Shown in pieces: positions 47,857 to 59,376 of a stretch of 64,000 nt of DNA. A program made the translations under genes and the position numbers. Location: contig SOER01000014.1 of NCBI GenBank assembly GCA_021646405.1, positions 1 to 64,000 on the forward strand. Reading direction: 5' to 3'. Origin of the DNA: Candidatus Loosdrechtia aerotolerans (GTDB lineage Bacteria; Planctomycetota; Brocadiia; Brocadiales; Brocadiaceae). The notes below the pieces were generated by a model. That model was not told the origin of the DNA. It searched no databases and worked only from the letters and a program-made list of their open reading frames with translations. Position 1 is the stretch's first letter, and each line of letters begins with the position of its first letter.

Positions 47857-50567
47857 CTAATGAGATTTTCTCAAAAAAACTTGCAGTTTTTTTGCACGAC
47901 CCAATAGACAAACCCTTTATCCTCATGCAAGGCGAAAGCCACGAGCAGAGAGCAAGAGAGCTTGCGGATAAATTAGGCGCTGTGCTTGAAAAAGAACCCG
48001 CGTCGGATCATATCGCTTCTGCAATGGAAAGGACATTTTTACCAAAGGGCGCCTCACAAAACAAAGACCTTCAAATAAAATTCCTGGAAAATCCCTGTAT
48101 CAAGCATCCTCTTTCAGGCAATGATTTTGAAGGTGTCATGAGATGGAAGGATTTATCAAAGGACACATTTAAGCAAATAGCCAATAAGACCTTTCTGGAA
48201 ATAGCGACAAGGTCATTTAAAGACGATAAGGAGCGGTTTCTTTATCTCTGGCGTAATCTTAATCCGTTGTTGAAGAAAAATTCAGACGAAAAAACCAAAA
48301 TATTGTGGTCGCTTGCACCGGCAGATACTAGGATTCCTGATCACTCTATCCTTGAGCATTTGAAAATCTCTTCTGCATGTTACAATGCCACGTATGCAAA
48401 CGAAATGCTCTTAAACAATTGCTCACTGTTCCTATTTGCTATTGGGCCGATACAATCTTTTATTGCGCAGGCGAGGAAGACCCAGGACCTGTACTGGAGC
48501 AGTTTTATCCTGTCATATCTCAATTGGAAGGCAATTGAATATATCTCCGATAGGTACGGTCCAGATGGTATAATATTTCCGGATATTCACAGCCAACCAT
48601 TTGCCGACTGGTGGCTTGAGAAAAAAGGAATTTATGTTGAAGGCAGTAATTCCAACAAGGTTAGGATTCCTACTATTCCAAATAGGTTTTTATCTATTCT
48701 TCCCGTAAACGACAAAGAAACATTATGTAAGCTCGGGAATGAAATAGGAAACAATATCAAAAATGAATTAACCAATATTGCGACATCAGTAATCAGCAAC
48801 TTAAATATTTCTAAACCTTATGGTTTTGATAAACAAATAGAGAATTTTCTGCAAATTTATTGGACGTTTATTCCATGGCTTCGGGATAAAAACAACAAGC
48901 AAGATTGGGAGGATACCATAGAGGGAACAAGATCATATTTTACCGAAGATGTCCTAAAAAGGCATAATGATCTCCTTACATTTGTAAAGAATAGCGGTGA
49001 ATACAGACCCAATATAGGCAACGCCTATCCTCTTTTGTTTTCCTTTGCCGAAAAGGTTTTAGGGGCAAGGAAAAATATGAGGATTTTCGAGCAGTTAGGG
49101 GAAGGGGATGGAGAAACGGGGAGGAAATGCGCATTGTGCGGTGAAAGAAATATTCTTTTTTATAAGAAAAAAGATAAAGATGCCAAACTCTTTAATAGTG
49201 ATGTCGTTATCTTTGTCGCAGGTGAAAAACAAATTTCACCAAAATATCTACAGAATGGCGAGGGTCTTTGCGGGGTTTGTTTTACGAAAAGATGCGCAGA
49301 AAAATATTTCAAGGGCGTATTTGGAGATATGGGAAACAATGAATTCCCATCTACCGCTAAAATTGCCCAGATTAAGTTTTTACAAAAGATAAATCCGGAA
49401 GAATTGAAGAAATTTAAGGGTCTTTTCGGTAATTCCTTTGATGAGCAACTGTTATATGAAGAGAATCTTACGGAAAAATATTTTAAAAAATACGGCTTAA
49501 AGCTGGAAATATTTAATAAAGCAAAAGAACTTCAGAAGAAGATTTTAGAATGTGCAAAGGCGAACAAGGTAAAACAGACAAGATATTACGCTGCAATTAT
49601 GCTCGATGGCGATTCGATGGGAAAGTGGCTATCCGGAGATTTGGCTCCTACGTTTGAAAAGGTTTACCATCCCGACGTGTGGAAAAATCTGCCTGATAAC
49701 TTTAAAGAAAAATTAAAAGACAAACAAAGACCAATGACGCCAGCCTTGCATGCAGCCATAAGTGCTGCCTTGCGGGATTATTCATTGAAATTTATAGTGA
49801 ACATCGTTGAAGAAAAATACGACGGCGAGGTTGTCTATGCAGGAGGCGATGATGTCCTCGCCTTTGTAAATCTAAAAGACCTTTTTGATATCATGATAAG
49901 ACTCAGAGCGGCATTTTCCGGTCATATTGATAAAGATATGAAAACTGATTTTACAAAGGAGGTGTCAGGATTTGTAGAATCAGATGATGAAATCGTCCTT
50001 ACAATGGGACCTCTTGCTACAGCATCTATGGGTGTTTGTATCGCCCACTATAAAATGCCCTTGCGGGTAGTAGTACAAACTGCAAGAGAGATGGAGCAGA
50101 AGGCAAAAGGAATCGAAGGCAAAAATGCCTTTGCAATCGCCGTCATGAAGCGTTCAGGTGAAACAGTAGAAACAATATCCAAATGGTTTGATAAACAGCA
50201 GCCTGTCGGGGAGGGAATTATTTCTGTACTACAAGATATTGTAGAAGAACTAATAAAAGGAAAACAGAAACAAGACGAAGGTTTTTCGGATACATTTGTT
50301 TGCAAGCTAAGAGAAGAATTTAACAGATTATGTGGAGGTGCTAAGGCAAAGATTGACGATCAAATAGTAAAAACAGAAATCAAAAGATTACTTTTGCGTT
50401 CCTGTCAGATGAAAAATAGAACAGATGAAGATAAAAAGAGAAAAAAACAAAGAGTCGAGAAACTGGCAAGCGATCTCTATCAGGTATTTCTTGAAGCGGA
50501 AAATATAAAAAATTTCATCTCATTTCTCGAAACAGCCGTTTTTCTTGCAAGGGAGGTCTCCGTATGA
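47853..50567 (+). CDS. cmr2: Type III-B Cas10/Cmr2, cyclic oligoadenylate synthase
   Basis: 904 residues. 'LAVFLHDPIDKPFIL' gives a remnant or intact HD-type start (H15-D16). A zinc site follows: CALCGERN and 'GLCGVCFTKRC' at about 428-475. The palm cyclase motif GGDD lies near residues 664-667, so synthesis of cyclic oligoadenylates from ATP is expected on target RNA binding. GAGG precedes the ATG, which overlaps the cmr1 stop. The CARF protein two genes downstream is the natural receptor. Confidence 0.9.
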   Translation: MTNEIFSKKLAVFLHDPIDKPFILMQGESHEQRARELADKLGAVLEKEPASDHIASAMERTFLPKGASQNKDLQIKFLENPCIKHPLSGNDFEGVMRWKDLSKDTFKQIANKTFLEIATRSFKDDKERFLYLWRNLNPLLKKNSDEKTKILWSLAPADTRIPDHSILEHLKISSACYNATYANEMLLNNCSLFLFAIGPIQSFIAQARKTQDLYWSSFILSYLNWKAIEYISDRYGPDGIIFPDIHSQPFADWWLEKKGIYVEGSNSNKVRIPTIPNRFLSILPVNDKETLCKLGNEIGNNIKNELTNIATSVISNLNISKPYGFDKQIENFLQIYWTFIPWLRDKNNKQDWEDTIEGTRSYFTEDVLKRHNDLLTFVKNSGEYRPNIGNAYPLLFSFAEKVLGARKNMRIFEQLGEGDGETGRKCALCGERNILFYKKKDKDAKLFNSDVVIFVAGEKQISPKYLQNGEGLCGVCFTKRCAEKYFKGVFGDMGNNEFPSTAKIAQIKFLQKINPEELKKFKGLFGNSFDEQLLYEENLTEKYFKKYGLKLEIFNKAKELQKKILECAKANKVKQTRYYAAIMLDGDSMGKWLSGDLAPTFEKVYHPDVWKNLPDNFKEKLKDKQRPMTPALHAAISAALRDYSLKFIVNIVEEKYDGEVVYAGGDDVLAFVNLKDLFDIMIRLRAAFSGHIDKDMKTDFTKEVSGFVESDDEIVLTMGPLATASMGVCIAHYKMPLRVVVQTAREMEQKAKGIEGKNAFAIAVMKRSGETVETISKWFDKQQPVGEGIISVLQDIVEELIKGKQKQDEGFSDTFVCKLREEFNRLCGGAKAKIDDQIVKTEIKRLLLRSCQMKNRTDEDKKRKKQRVEKLASDLYQVFLEAENIKNFISFLETAVFLAREVSV

Positions 50568-51697
50568 TGATAGCAATAACGCCCCTTGATACATTGTTCT
50601 TTCGCGATGGTAGGCCATTCTCAATGGGTGATGATACATGGGCAGACGGAATATTTCCACCTTTACCCTTCACGATATACGGTGCAATGAGAAGCGTCTA
50701 TATTGCCTATAAGGGAGATTTGAGAAAATTTAAAAACGGGGGAATGAAGAATTCAATCGGCGCCGAAGATGAGCATGGTAGCTTTAAGATCAAAGGTATT
50801 TTTATACAAAGGGGAAGTGACATCTTTTATCCTTTGCCATGTGATCAGGCAAAGGATAAAGATTCAAAAAATAATGATAGTAAAAATAAAGCACACGCCA
50901 TGCAAATGGAGACAGTAGAAAGCCTGTTTTTTACGAATGCTGTAACTAAGAATCTCATTTTCCCCAAAAATATCGAAAACGCCAAATCTGTTGATGGAGG
51001 TTTTTTAGATGAAATAACGCTTGGAGAATATTTGAATGCTGAGGATAATGTTTATTTGTACAACTATATGTGTGATTTCGTTTTAAATGAGCCGAAAACA
51101 GGAATAAAGAGATCAAATGATACGCATACCACAGAAGAAGGGTATCTCTATCGTGTAGGAATGGACAGGCTGGCCCAACTAAATCCTGACAGATCGATAA
51201 ACGAGGTTTCGATTTTAGTTGATTACGAAGGCTTAGATGATTTTCCTGACAATTGCATGTTAAGGCTTGGTGGCGAGGCAAAATCCGCAGTTGTAAAAAG
51301 GGTAGACACCTTCAAAACTCCAGAACTTTTACCCAAATCTAAGGCAAGGATCAATAAGAACAAAAAATTTAAACTGTATTTTGCAACGCCAGCAATATTC
51401 AAATATGGATGGCTACCTGGCGGAATGGATAGCAAAACATTAATATGGGAAAAGAATGGTTGTAAGCTCAAATTATTAACAGTGGTAATAGGCAAACCTG
51501 TAATGGTTGGTGGATGGGACTTAGCGAATAATAAACCAAAACCCATGAGAAAGGCTGTACCTGCGGGTAGTGTATATTACTTTGAGATTCTTGAGGGTGA
51601 TGCAGAGAATATAGCAAGTACTTTTCATTACAAAAACATATCAGACTTTGGCGCTCAGGAAGGATTTGGTTTGAGCCTTGCAGGAGTAATATCATGA
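50564..51697 (+). CDS. cmr3: Type III-B RAMP protein Cmr3
   Basis: 377 residues. The family opening 'ITPLDTLFFRDGRPFSMGDDTWADG' is clear, as is the Gly-rich C-terminus 'GAQEGFGLSLAGVIS'. Cmr3 pairs with Cmr2 and holds the crRNA 5' tag. GGGAGG lies before the ATG. The start overlaps the cmr2 stop, and the stop overlaps the CARF gene start, so translation is coupled through the cassette. Confidence 0.88.
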   Translation: MMIAITPLDTLFFRDGRPFSMGDDTWADGIFPPLPFTIYGAMRSVYIAYKGDLRKFKNGGMKNSIGAEDEHGSFKIKGIFIQRGSDIFYPLPCDQAKDKDSKNNDSKNKAHAMQMETVESLFFTNAVTKNLIFPKNIENAKSVDGGFLDEITLGEYLNAEDNVYLYNYMCDFVLNEPKTGIKRSNDTHTTEEGYLYRVGMDRLAQLNPDRSINEVSILVDYEGLDDFPDNCMLRLGGEAKSAVVKRVDTFKTPELLPKSKARINKNKKFKLYFATPAIFKYGWLPGGMDSKTLIWEKNGCKLKLLTVVIGKPVMVGGWDLANNKPKPMRKAVPAGSVYYFEILEGDAENIASTFHYKNISDFGAQEGFGLSLAGVIS

Positions 51698-52893
51698 AGA
51701 CTGTTATAACAACTGTTGGAACATCATTATTTACTAATTACCTGAAGGAAAAGAATGACATCCGAGATCATTATAAAAGTATAAAGGACAAGATCGCAGC
51801 TGACTATGAAAGATGTAAGGGTAGGATTGATAGGTTAAGACCTGCGATTATGGACTTCCTGAAGAAAAACAATAATGATGCCTCTGCCGAGATTAAAAGC
51901 ATTCTGAAACTAAAGGACGAATTAAAAGATGATATAGAAGTCCGATTAATTGCTTCCGATTCATTGGAGTCTATTGTGGCAGCAGAAATACTTACTAAAA
52001 ATAAATTTACAGAAGGAATTAATATTAGTTTTAATAAAGAGACGGACGTTATCAAAGGATTGCAAGTAGTAGATCCCAAGAACTTTGCCAGAGAAGGGAT
52101 GACAAACCTTATTAATCGGGTCTACTCTATTGCTAACGGATATTTTGGGAATATGATTCTAAATATGACTGGTGGATTTAAAGCAACTGTTCCATTCCTG
52201 ACAATATTTGGACAGGTAAACAACATACCACTTTATTATATATTTGAAAAGACAGAAACATTAATAAAGATACCTCAGGTTCCAATAAATATTGATTGGA
52301 AGATATTCGATAATAATAGTGATTTATTCAGTCAGATTGAAAGGGAAGGATTAAAAGAAATACCCCATTTTGATAATCCTCAGATAGAGGCAATACTTGA
52401 AAGGATTGACAGTCTCATCTGTTTCAATCCTCTTGGTGTTATTCTTTGGGAAAGGTATAAGACCAGATATGAACTCTTTTATCTAATTAATGAAACAAAA
52501 AAAAGATTTGAAAAGCTAACCGATGCAGATAGAAAAACCATACGCAAATCATTTCTTGAATTATCAAAAAGATTGTGTTCAAATCCGGCCGATCGCGATT
52601 TAAAACATAGTTTGACAAATTGCAATTTACCAGATGGTTTTTATTGTTTCAGACATAAAGAGGATGATAAACAGGTAAGGATTTTATGGCATAAAGAAGA
52701 TAGAACAACTACTTATGATTTTCAAACTTGTGACATTTATATAGCCTCGTTTTGGTTGGGTAAAGAGGTTCATAATGCTGAAGCAGAATACGTGGATGAG
52801 ATAAACAGATTTTCACAAGAGTATAGCAATTTAATGAACAAACTAAATGAATTTAAGACCATCTCAATAGAGAAGGAGGTAACCCATGTTTAA
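51694..52893 (+). CDS. CARF protein with RelE-like C-terminal domain
   Basis: 399 residues. Residues 1-190 form a CARF sensor of the Csm6/TIGR02619 kind: 'TTVGTSLFTNY' at the start and MTGGFKATVPFL at 158-169. A linker follows. Residues 265-375 read like RelE: 'KKRFEKLTDADRKTIRKSF', 'DGFYCFRHKEDDKQVRILWH', 'IYIASFWLGKEVHNA' and a Tyr near 366. HEPN RxxxxH and PD-D/ExK marks are not seen. A cyclic oligoadenylate-activated CARF-RelE ribosome-dependent RNase (Cami1) is known from another bacterium. The family call is by motif reading. The gene sits between cmr3 and cmr4. Confidence 0.65.
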   Translation: MKTVITTVGTSLFTNYLKEKNDIRDHYKSIKDKIAADYERCKGRIDRLRPAIMDFLKKNNNDASAEIKSILKLKDELKDDIEVRLIASDSLESIVAAEILTKNKFTEGINISFNKETDVIKGLQVVDPKNFAREGMTNLINRVYSIANGYFGNMILNMTGGFKATVPFLTIFGQVNNIPLYYIFEKTETLIKIPQVPINIDWKIFDNNSDLFSQIEREGLKEIPHFDNPQIEAILERIDSLICFNPLGVILWERYKTRYELFYLINETKKRFEKLTDADRKTIRKSFLELSKRLCSNPADRDLKHSLTNCNLPDGFYCFRHKEDDKQVRILWHKEDRTTTYDFQTCDIYIASFWLGKEVHNAEAEYVDEINRFSQEYSNLMNKLNEFKTISIEKEVTHV

Positions 52894-53963
52894 AAAGGCA
52901 TTGCCATTCTTTATGATTGTCGAGACCCCTCTTCATGCAGGCAGCAGTGACGCTTTGGGAGTCGTGGACTTACCCATCCAGCGTGAAAGGCACACGGGGT
53001 TTCCAAAGATTGAATCTTCAGGACTAAAGGGGAGCATAAGGGAGGTATTTGAGGATTTAAGGGATATAAAAAGTAATAAATGGATATTTGATAGTGTCGG
53101 GAAAAAGTTTGCTCAATTTCCACAAATTAGTGAAAAGTGGGAAGTAGAGAAAAACGGGGAAAAAGAAGTAAAATCTAAAAGTATTAATGGAATAACATAT
53201 GAACTTACAAGATTCGAAGAGTCTGTGTTTCTTGCCTTTGGCCCGGAAGAAGGCGATGCACATGCAGGGGCGCTTGGGTTCACCGATGCCCGATTACTAC
53301 TATTCCCGGTCAAATCCATGAAGGGTGTATTTGCATGGATTACCTGCCCCCACATCCTGGAAAAGTTGAAAAAAGAAATGGAGCTGGCGGGGATATCAAA
53401 TCTGCCATCACTACCTAATGAAAATACAGTTCCTCATAACTGCTCATTAGTTATTTCAAGCAATAATATTGTCCTTGAGGAATATACCTTTCAGGTAAAC
53501 CGCGATGAAAATAAAAATGGAAATTGTTCAAAGTTTGCTGAATGGCTGGCAAATAATGTCTTTCCAAAAACAAATGGGGGAAAAGACCCATACAAGTACT
53601 GGCGTGAAAAGATGGAAAAAGACATTGTTACGCTAACGGATAACGACTTCAGGGATTTTGTAAACCTCTCAACGGAGGTTGTTGCACGCACAAAAATCAA
53701 TAACGAAACCGGAACGGTTCAATCAGGCGCTTTATTTTATGAGGAATACCTGCCGCAGGAGAGTATTTTGTATTCACTTGCTTTAGCTTCTCCTATATTC
53801 AAAGAAAAAGATTCTGAGAAGGGTATTTTCAAACAAAATGGAAAAAACGAGGAAGATTTAGTTCTGGAATTTTTTAAAGCTGGCTTACCTGAGGTTATAC
53901 AAATAGGCGGCAATGCCACTATCGGCAAGGGGATTGTACGAACTAGGGTTTTGGAGGTAAAAA

Positions 53964-53971
<8 letters not shown>
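52886..53971 (+). CDS. cmr4: Type III-B backbone RNase Cmr4
   Basis: 361 residues. Cmr4 copies form the backbone and cut the target RNA at six-base steps using an Asp in the thumb loop. The start 'PFFMIVETPLHAGSSDALGVVDLPIQRERHTGFPKI' holds Asp22 and Asp28 as candidates. 'SSGLKGSIREVFE' follows, and the C-terminus has the GGNATIGKGIVRT Gly-rich segment. AAGGAGG precedes the ATG. It overlaps both neighbours. Confidence 0.9.
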
Positions 53972-55530
<1,559 letters not shown>

Positions 55531-55605
55531 GAATTTAAAATTACATAAGTAACACGAACAAACTTGTTTGCCTGTGTCTAATATTACGAGAGGGAATAAA
55601 AACTC

Positions 55606-56334
55606 ATGAAAGTTCTTGCTTTTGATATCTGGGCTGATTATGCCCATTTCCGTAAGTTTTATACGACCAGTTCTCCTCTTACCTTTTCTTTCCCTCCGCC
55701 TTCTGCAATTGCCGGAATTTTGGGTGCTATTTGTGGCTTAGATAAAAACAAGAATGAATACCTGAAGGTTTTTGGGGGTGAGATGTGTAAGGTTGCTCTG
55801 CGGATTTTAAGACCAGTCAGGAAAGTAAGGGTGGGTATTAATCTTCTGGAAACGAAGGGAACAAATTTCAGGCTACCCATGAGTGACAAAAATCTCGCCC
55901 CACACACACAGATAAGAACAGAATTTATTAAGAATCCTGCATTCCGGATATATATTGCTCATCAGGATCCTAATATCTTTAATCACCTTTACAAACATAT
56001 CATCGAGCATAAAAGTATCTATACAGTCTCACTTGGCTTAAGTGAACTATTGGCAGACTTCAGATATATCGGGATTTATAGTTTAGAGACAAAATTTGAG
56101 GGCAAACCTGCTGAGATAAATACCCCTGTTACTGCGGATAATATAATTCCGGATACCCTTGAGATTGAAACAGGAAAGAAGTATTTCAAGGAAAAGTTAC
56201 CGGTACGTATGAATCACGATAGGATTGTAGAAAAATATGATGATGTGATTTTTGAGCCTGAGGGAAATACGATAAAGGCACAATTAAAAACATATTATAC
56301 ATTAGAAAATGGAGATAACATTGCCTTCTTCTAA
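55606..56334 (+). CDS. cas5: Type I-B Cas5
   Basis: 242 residues. 'AFDIWADYAHFRKFYTTSSPLTFSFPPPSAIAGILGAICGL' is the classic Cas5 start. Cas5 binds the 5' handle of crRNA in Cascade. GAGAGGG lies 13 bases before the ATG. The gene restarts the type I-B order after the Cmr block. Its 3' end overlaps cas3 by 26 bases. Confidence 0.9.
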   Translation: MKVLAFDIWADYAHFRKFYTTSSPLTFSFPPPSAIAGILGAICGLDKNKNEYLKVFGGEMCKVALRILRPVRKVRVGINLLETKGTNFRLPMSDKNLAPHTQIRTEFIKNPAFRIYIAHQDPNIFNHLYKHIIEHKSIYTVSLGLSELLADFRYIGIYSLETKFEGKPAEINTPVTADNIIPDTLEIETGKKYFKEKLPVRMNHDRIVEKYDDVIFEPEGNTIKAQLKTYYTLENGDNIAFF

Positions 56335-58645
56335 TCTTTATTCTCATCCTGGCAGGTTTTTAGAGGAACATTTAATTGGCGTTGCTCACCTCTCTGAACT
56401 ATTTCTTAATGAAAAACCTGCAAAAATAAAAGAACAATTTCATCATATAAGCCGTATTATCGCTTTGACCCATGATATCGGCAAGGCTACGAGTTATTTT
56501 CAAAAATATCTCATCGCCGGTGAGGAAGAAAAAAAAAGTCTTAAAAATAAAAAAGAAACAAACCACAGTCTCTTCTCATCGGTATGTACATATTATTTAA
56601 CAAAAGAGTTGAAATCAGCCGAGATATACCCCTTTTTTGCCTTTCTTACTGTGAGGAGACATCATGGAAATCTCAGGGATGTAATGGATGATGCAATATT
56701 TGACGAAGAGGACCGTAAATTATTATACAAACAGCTCGAAAGCATAAACACTGGAAGCCTGAGCATACTTGGTAAAAGGCTTTTTGAGGCTGGATTGCCT
56801 ATGGTGTTAAATAACAAAATTATATCTCTCTGGATTGATGATTTTGTTCATGAATCAGGGTATATCAGGAAATACCTCAGGAAAATGAATGATGAGGTTT
56901 CTCATTACATAAACATCAATTTTCTCTATTCCCTCCTCCTCGATGCAGATAAAAGCGATGTTGTCATAAGAGATACTACTCTGTTTGAACGGCAGGTAAT
57001 AAAAAATGATACTTGGGTTGATAATTATAAGGTAAAAACTGTTTTTCCTATATCCCAAATAAATAATCTCAGAGAAAAGGCATATTACGAGGTCACAGAG
57101 AACGATATTAATCTGGATAATAGGATTTATTCTTTAAATCTACCCACAGGACTGGGTAAGACATTAACTTCACTTTCTTTCGTTCTGAAGCTCAGAGAAA
57201 CTATAAAATCTCAAAGTAATGTAAACCCACGGATCGTATATGCACTGCCCTTCTTGAGCATAATCGACCAGAATGCACAAGTGTTTGAGTCTGTGATTAG
57301 GGCAAATAATACAGAACCTGATACAAACATCCTCCTCAAGCACCATCACCTTTCAGAGATGTTTTATAAAAAAGATGAGAGCGAATTCGAAACGGACGAA
57401 GTAAAAATACTTATTGAAGGGTGGAATGCTGAAATAATAGTAACTACGTTTGTGCAATTATTTCATACCTTGATTTCCAATAGAAATAAGGCAATCAGAA
57501 AGTTTCACAGACTCGCAAATGCAATTATTATCCTTGATGAAGTCCAGTCTATTCCTATTAAATACTGGTCTCTTCTAAGAACTGTTTTCACAAAGTTTTT
57601 AGAACTATTCAATTGTTACATAATGTTCGTAACAGCAACAGAACCGTTAATATTTGAAAGAGAAGAAATGAAAAAACTCATAAATAGAGATTTTTATTTC
57701 AATTCTTTAGATAGGGTTTCCATGAAACCTTTGCTGAATAAGAGCATGACGATAAATGACCTGCGTGAATATTTTGATATAACAAATGGGAAAACGTATC
57801 TTTTTATATTTAATACGATAACCTCTGCAAAGGATTTTTATAATTTGGTTAAAGGGCAAGAAGGGGTATCTTCAACGTATTTATCAACCCATGTAACACC
57901 AAAAGAACGGCTGCAACGCATACAAGAGATTAAAACAGGAGAATATACGGTAGTAGTGTCAACACAGCTTGTAGAGGCAGGTGTTGATATAGATTTCGAT
58001 ATTGCCGTACGGGATATTGCCCCGTTGGATTCAATCAATCAGGCATCGGGAAGATGCAATAGAAATGGAAACAATAAGGGTAGTGTCTATATTGTCGACT
58101 TAAAAGACTCACGTGGACGACGATATGCCTCGTATATCTATGATAGTGTTTTACTTGATATTACACAAAAGATATTGGCTAATCGCGAAGAAATACAGGA
58201 AAAAATATTTTTAGAATTGATTGAAAGTTATTATAAGGAAACAAAAATTAAAAAGACGCAGGATGTTTCAAAGTGTCTTTTAGAAGCAATAACGAAATTG
58301 AAATATGACAGCGAAGATGATTCTGTATCCATATCAGATTTTAAGTTGATAGAGGAAGATTACATCAAGAGAGATGTTTTTATAGAAATTGATGAAGAAG
58401 CGCGTGCGATATGGCAAAGATACATAAACCTAAAAAATATTGATGACCTGTTTTTAAGGAAAAATACCTTTGACTCTTTCAAAGCAGACTTTTATCAATA
58501 TGTCATTTCAATCCCTGTAAATGTAAAAAACACGCCACCTATGTTTGGAGAAATGGGATACATAAAGCAACCTGTCTTAGCTGGCTTTTATGATAAGGAA
58601 ACGGGCTTTATAACAAAAGACACAAAATCTGTGGTAATATGGTGA
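56309..58645 (+). CDS. cas3: Type I-B Cas3 helicase-nuclease
   Basis: 778 residues. The N-terminal HD nuclease shows H21 region 'EEHLIGVAHLSELF', THDIGKATSYFQKYL near 52-66, and RRHHGN near 113-118. The helicase follows: Walker A LPTGLGKTLTS near 274-284, 'IILDEVQSIPIKYW' near 410-423, FVTATEP near 444-450, and 'QASGRCNRNG' near 575-584. It unwinds and degrades target DNA after Cascade binding. All catalytic motifs look intact. Confidence 0.93.
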   Translation: MEITLPSSNLYSHPGRFLEEHLIGVAHLSELFLNEKPAKIKEQFHHISRIIALTHDIGKATSYFQKYLIAGEEEKKSLKNKKETNHSLFSSVCTYYLTKELKSAEIYPFFAFLTVRRHHGNLRDVMDDAIFDEEDRKLLYKQLESINTGSLSILGKRLFEAGLPMVLNNKIISLWIDDFVHESGYIRKYLRKMNDEVSHYININFLYSLLLDADKSDVVIRDTTLFERQVIKNDTWVDNYKVKTVFPISQINNLREKAYYEVTENDINLDNRIYSLNLPTGLGKTLTSLSFVLKLRETIKSQSNVNPRIVYALPFLSIIDQNAQVFESVIRANNTEPDTNILLKHHHLSEMFYKKDESEFETDEVKILIEGWNAEIIVTTFVQLFHTLISNRNKAIRKFHRLANAIIILDEVQSIPIKYWSLLRTVFTKFLELFNCYIMFVTATEPLIFEREEMKKLINRDFYFNSLDRVSMKPLLNKSMTINDLREYFDITNGKTYLFIFNTITSAKDFYNLVKGQEGVSSTYLSTHVTPKERLQRIQEIKTGEYTVVVSTQLVEAGVDIDFDIAVRDIAPLDSINQASGRCNRNGNNKGSVYIVDLKDSRGRRYASYIYDSVLLDITQKILANREEIQEKIFLELIESYYKETKIKKTQDVSKCLLEAITKLKYDSEDDSVSISDFKLIEEDYIKRDVFIEIDEEARAIWQRYINLKNIDDLFLRKNTFDSFKADFYQYVISIPVNVKNTPPMFGEMGYIKQPVLAGFYDKETGFITKDTKSVVIW

Positions 58646-58648
58646 AAC

Positions 58649-59326
58649 GTGAAGTTAGAAATTTTATTGCTCAAATTGATGGTTGATACAAATTTAGATA
58701 AAAGCGATGCCAGGAAATTAAGGGGTTATCTTGGTAACCTTTTCTGGGATAATCCGTATGCACACCAGCATAATTCTGATGGCACTTTTATCTATCGATA
58801 TCCTTGTGTTCAGTATAAGGTAATTAATGGTTTATGTTTGCTGATTGGTTTTAATGAAGGAACTGAGGTTATTAAAAAAACATTCAATGATTTGAAGGCA
58901 ATAAATCTGGATGGCAAATGGGAAGAAGTATTGAGTAAAGGGTTAGAGAGCTATACAATGTCTTTTTCCATGTCATCTGAGCAGAAACATTATTCCTTCC
59001 TCACCCCCTGGCTAGCCCTCAATGAAAGGAATTATGAACAATACAAGAAGTTTGAAAGCTGGAAAAGAAGAAAGGAATTTCTGGAAAAGATATTAATTGG
59101 TAATATTATCTCTATGTCAAAAGGGCTTGGTTACACAGTACCTGAACCTATTAAAACAAATATATTAAAAATAAGGGAAGTTCAGACATCGCTTAAAGGC
59201 ACCCCCATGCTTGGCTTTCTCGGTACATTCTCCGTCAACTTTGAAATTCCTGACTATTGGGGAATCGGAAAATCGGTGTCGAGGGGGTTTGGAACAATCA
59301 AACGAGTTGGAGAGTTAGAGAATTGA
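58649..59326 (+). CDS. cas6: Cas6 crRNA endoribonuclease
   Basis: 225 residues, starting at GTG three bases after the cas3 stop. The C-terminus 'FLGTFSVNFEIPDYWGIGKSVSRGFGTIKR' is the Cas6 Gly-rich loop. An N-terminal ferredoxin-like half precedes it. It processes crRNA for Cascade and presumably for the Cmr complex, as no second Cas6 is seen. The last codons are formed by a GAGTTRGAGAATTGAAGAGTT-like micro-repeat tract that runs to 59370. Confidence 0.85.
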   Translation: MKLEILLLKLMVDTNLDKSDARKLRGYLGNLFWDNPYAHQHNSDGTFIYRYPCVQYKVINGLCLLIGFNEGTEVIKKTFNDLKAINLDGKWEEVLSKGLESYTMSFSMSSEQKHYSFLTPWLALNERNYEQYKKFESWKRRKEFLEKILIGNIISMSKGLGYTVPEPIKTNILKIREVQTSLKGTPMLGFLGTFSVNFEIPDYWGIGKSVSRGFGTIKRVGELEN

Positions 59327-59376
59327 AGAGTTAGGGAGTTGGGGAGTTAAAAGTTGTGCTGTAGTTTAGGAGGTTA

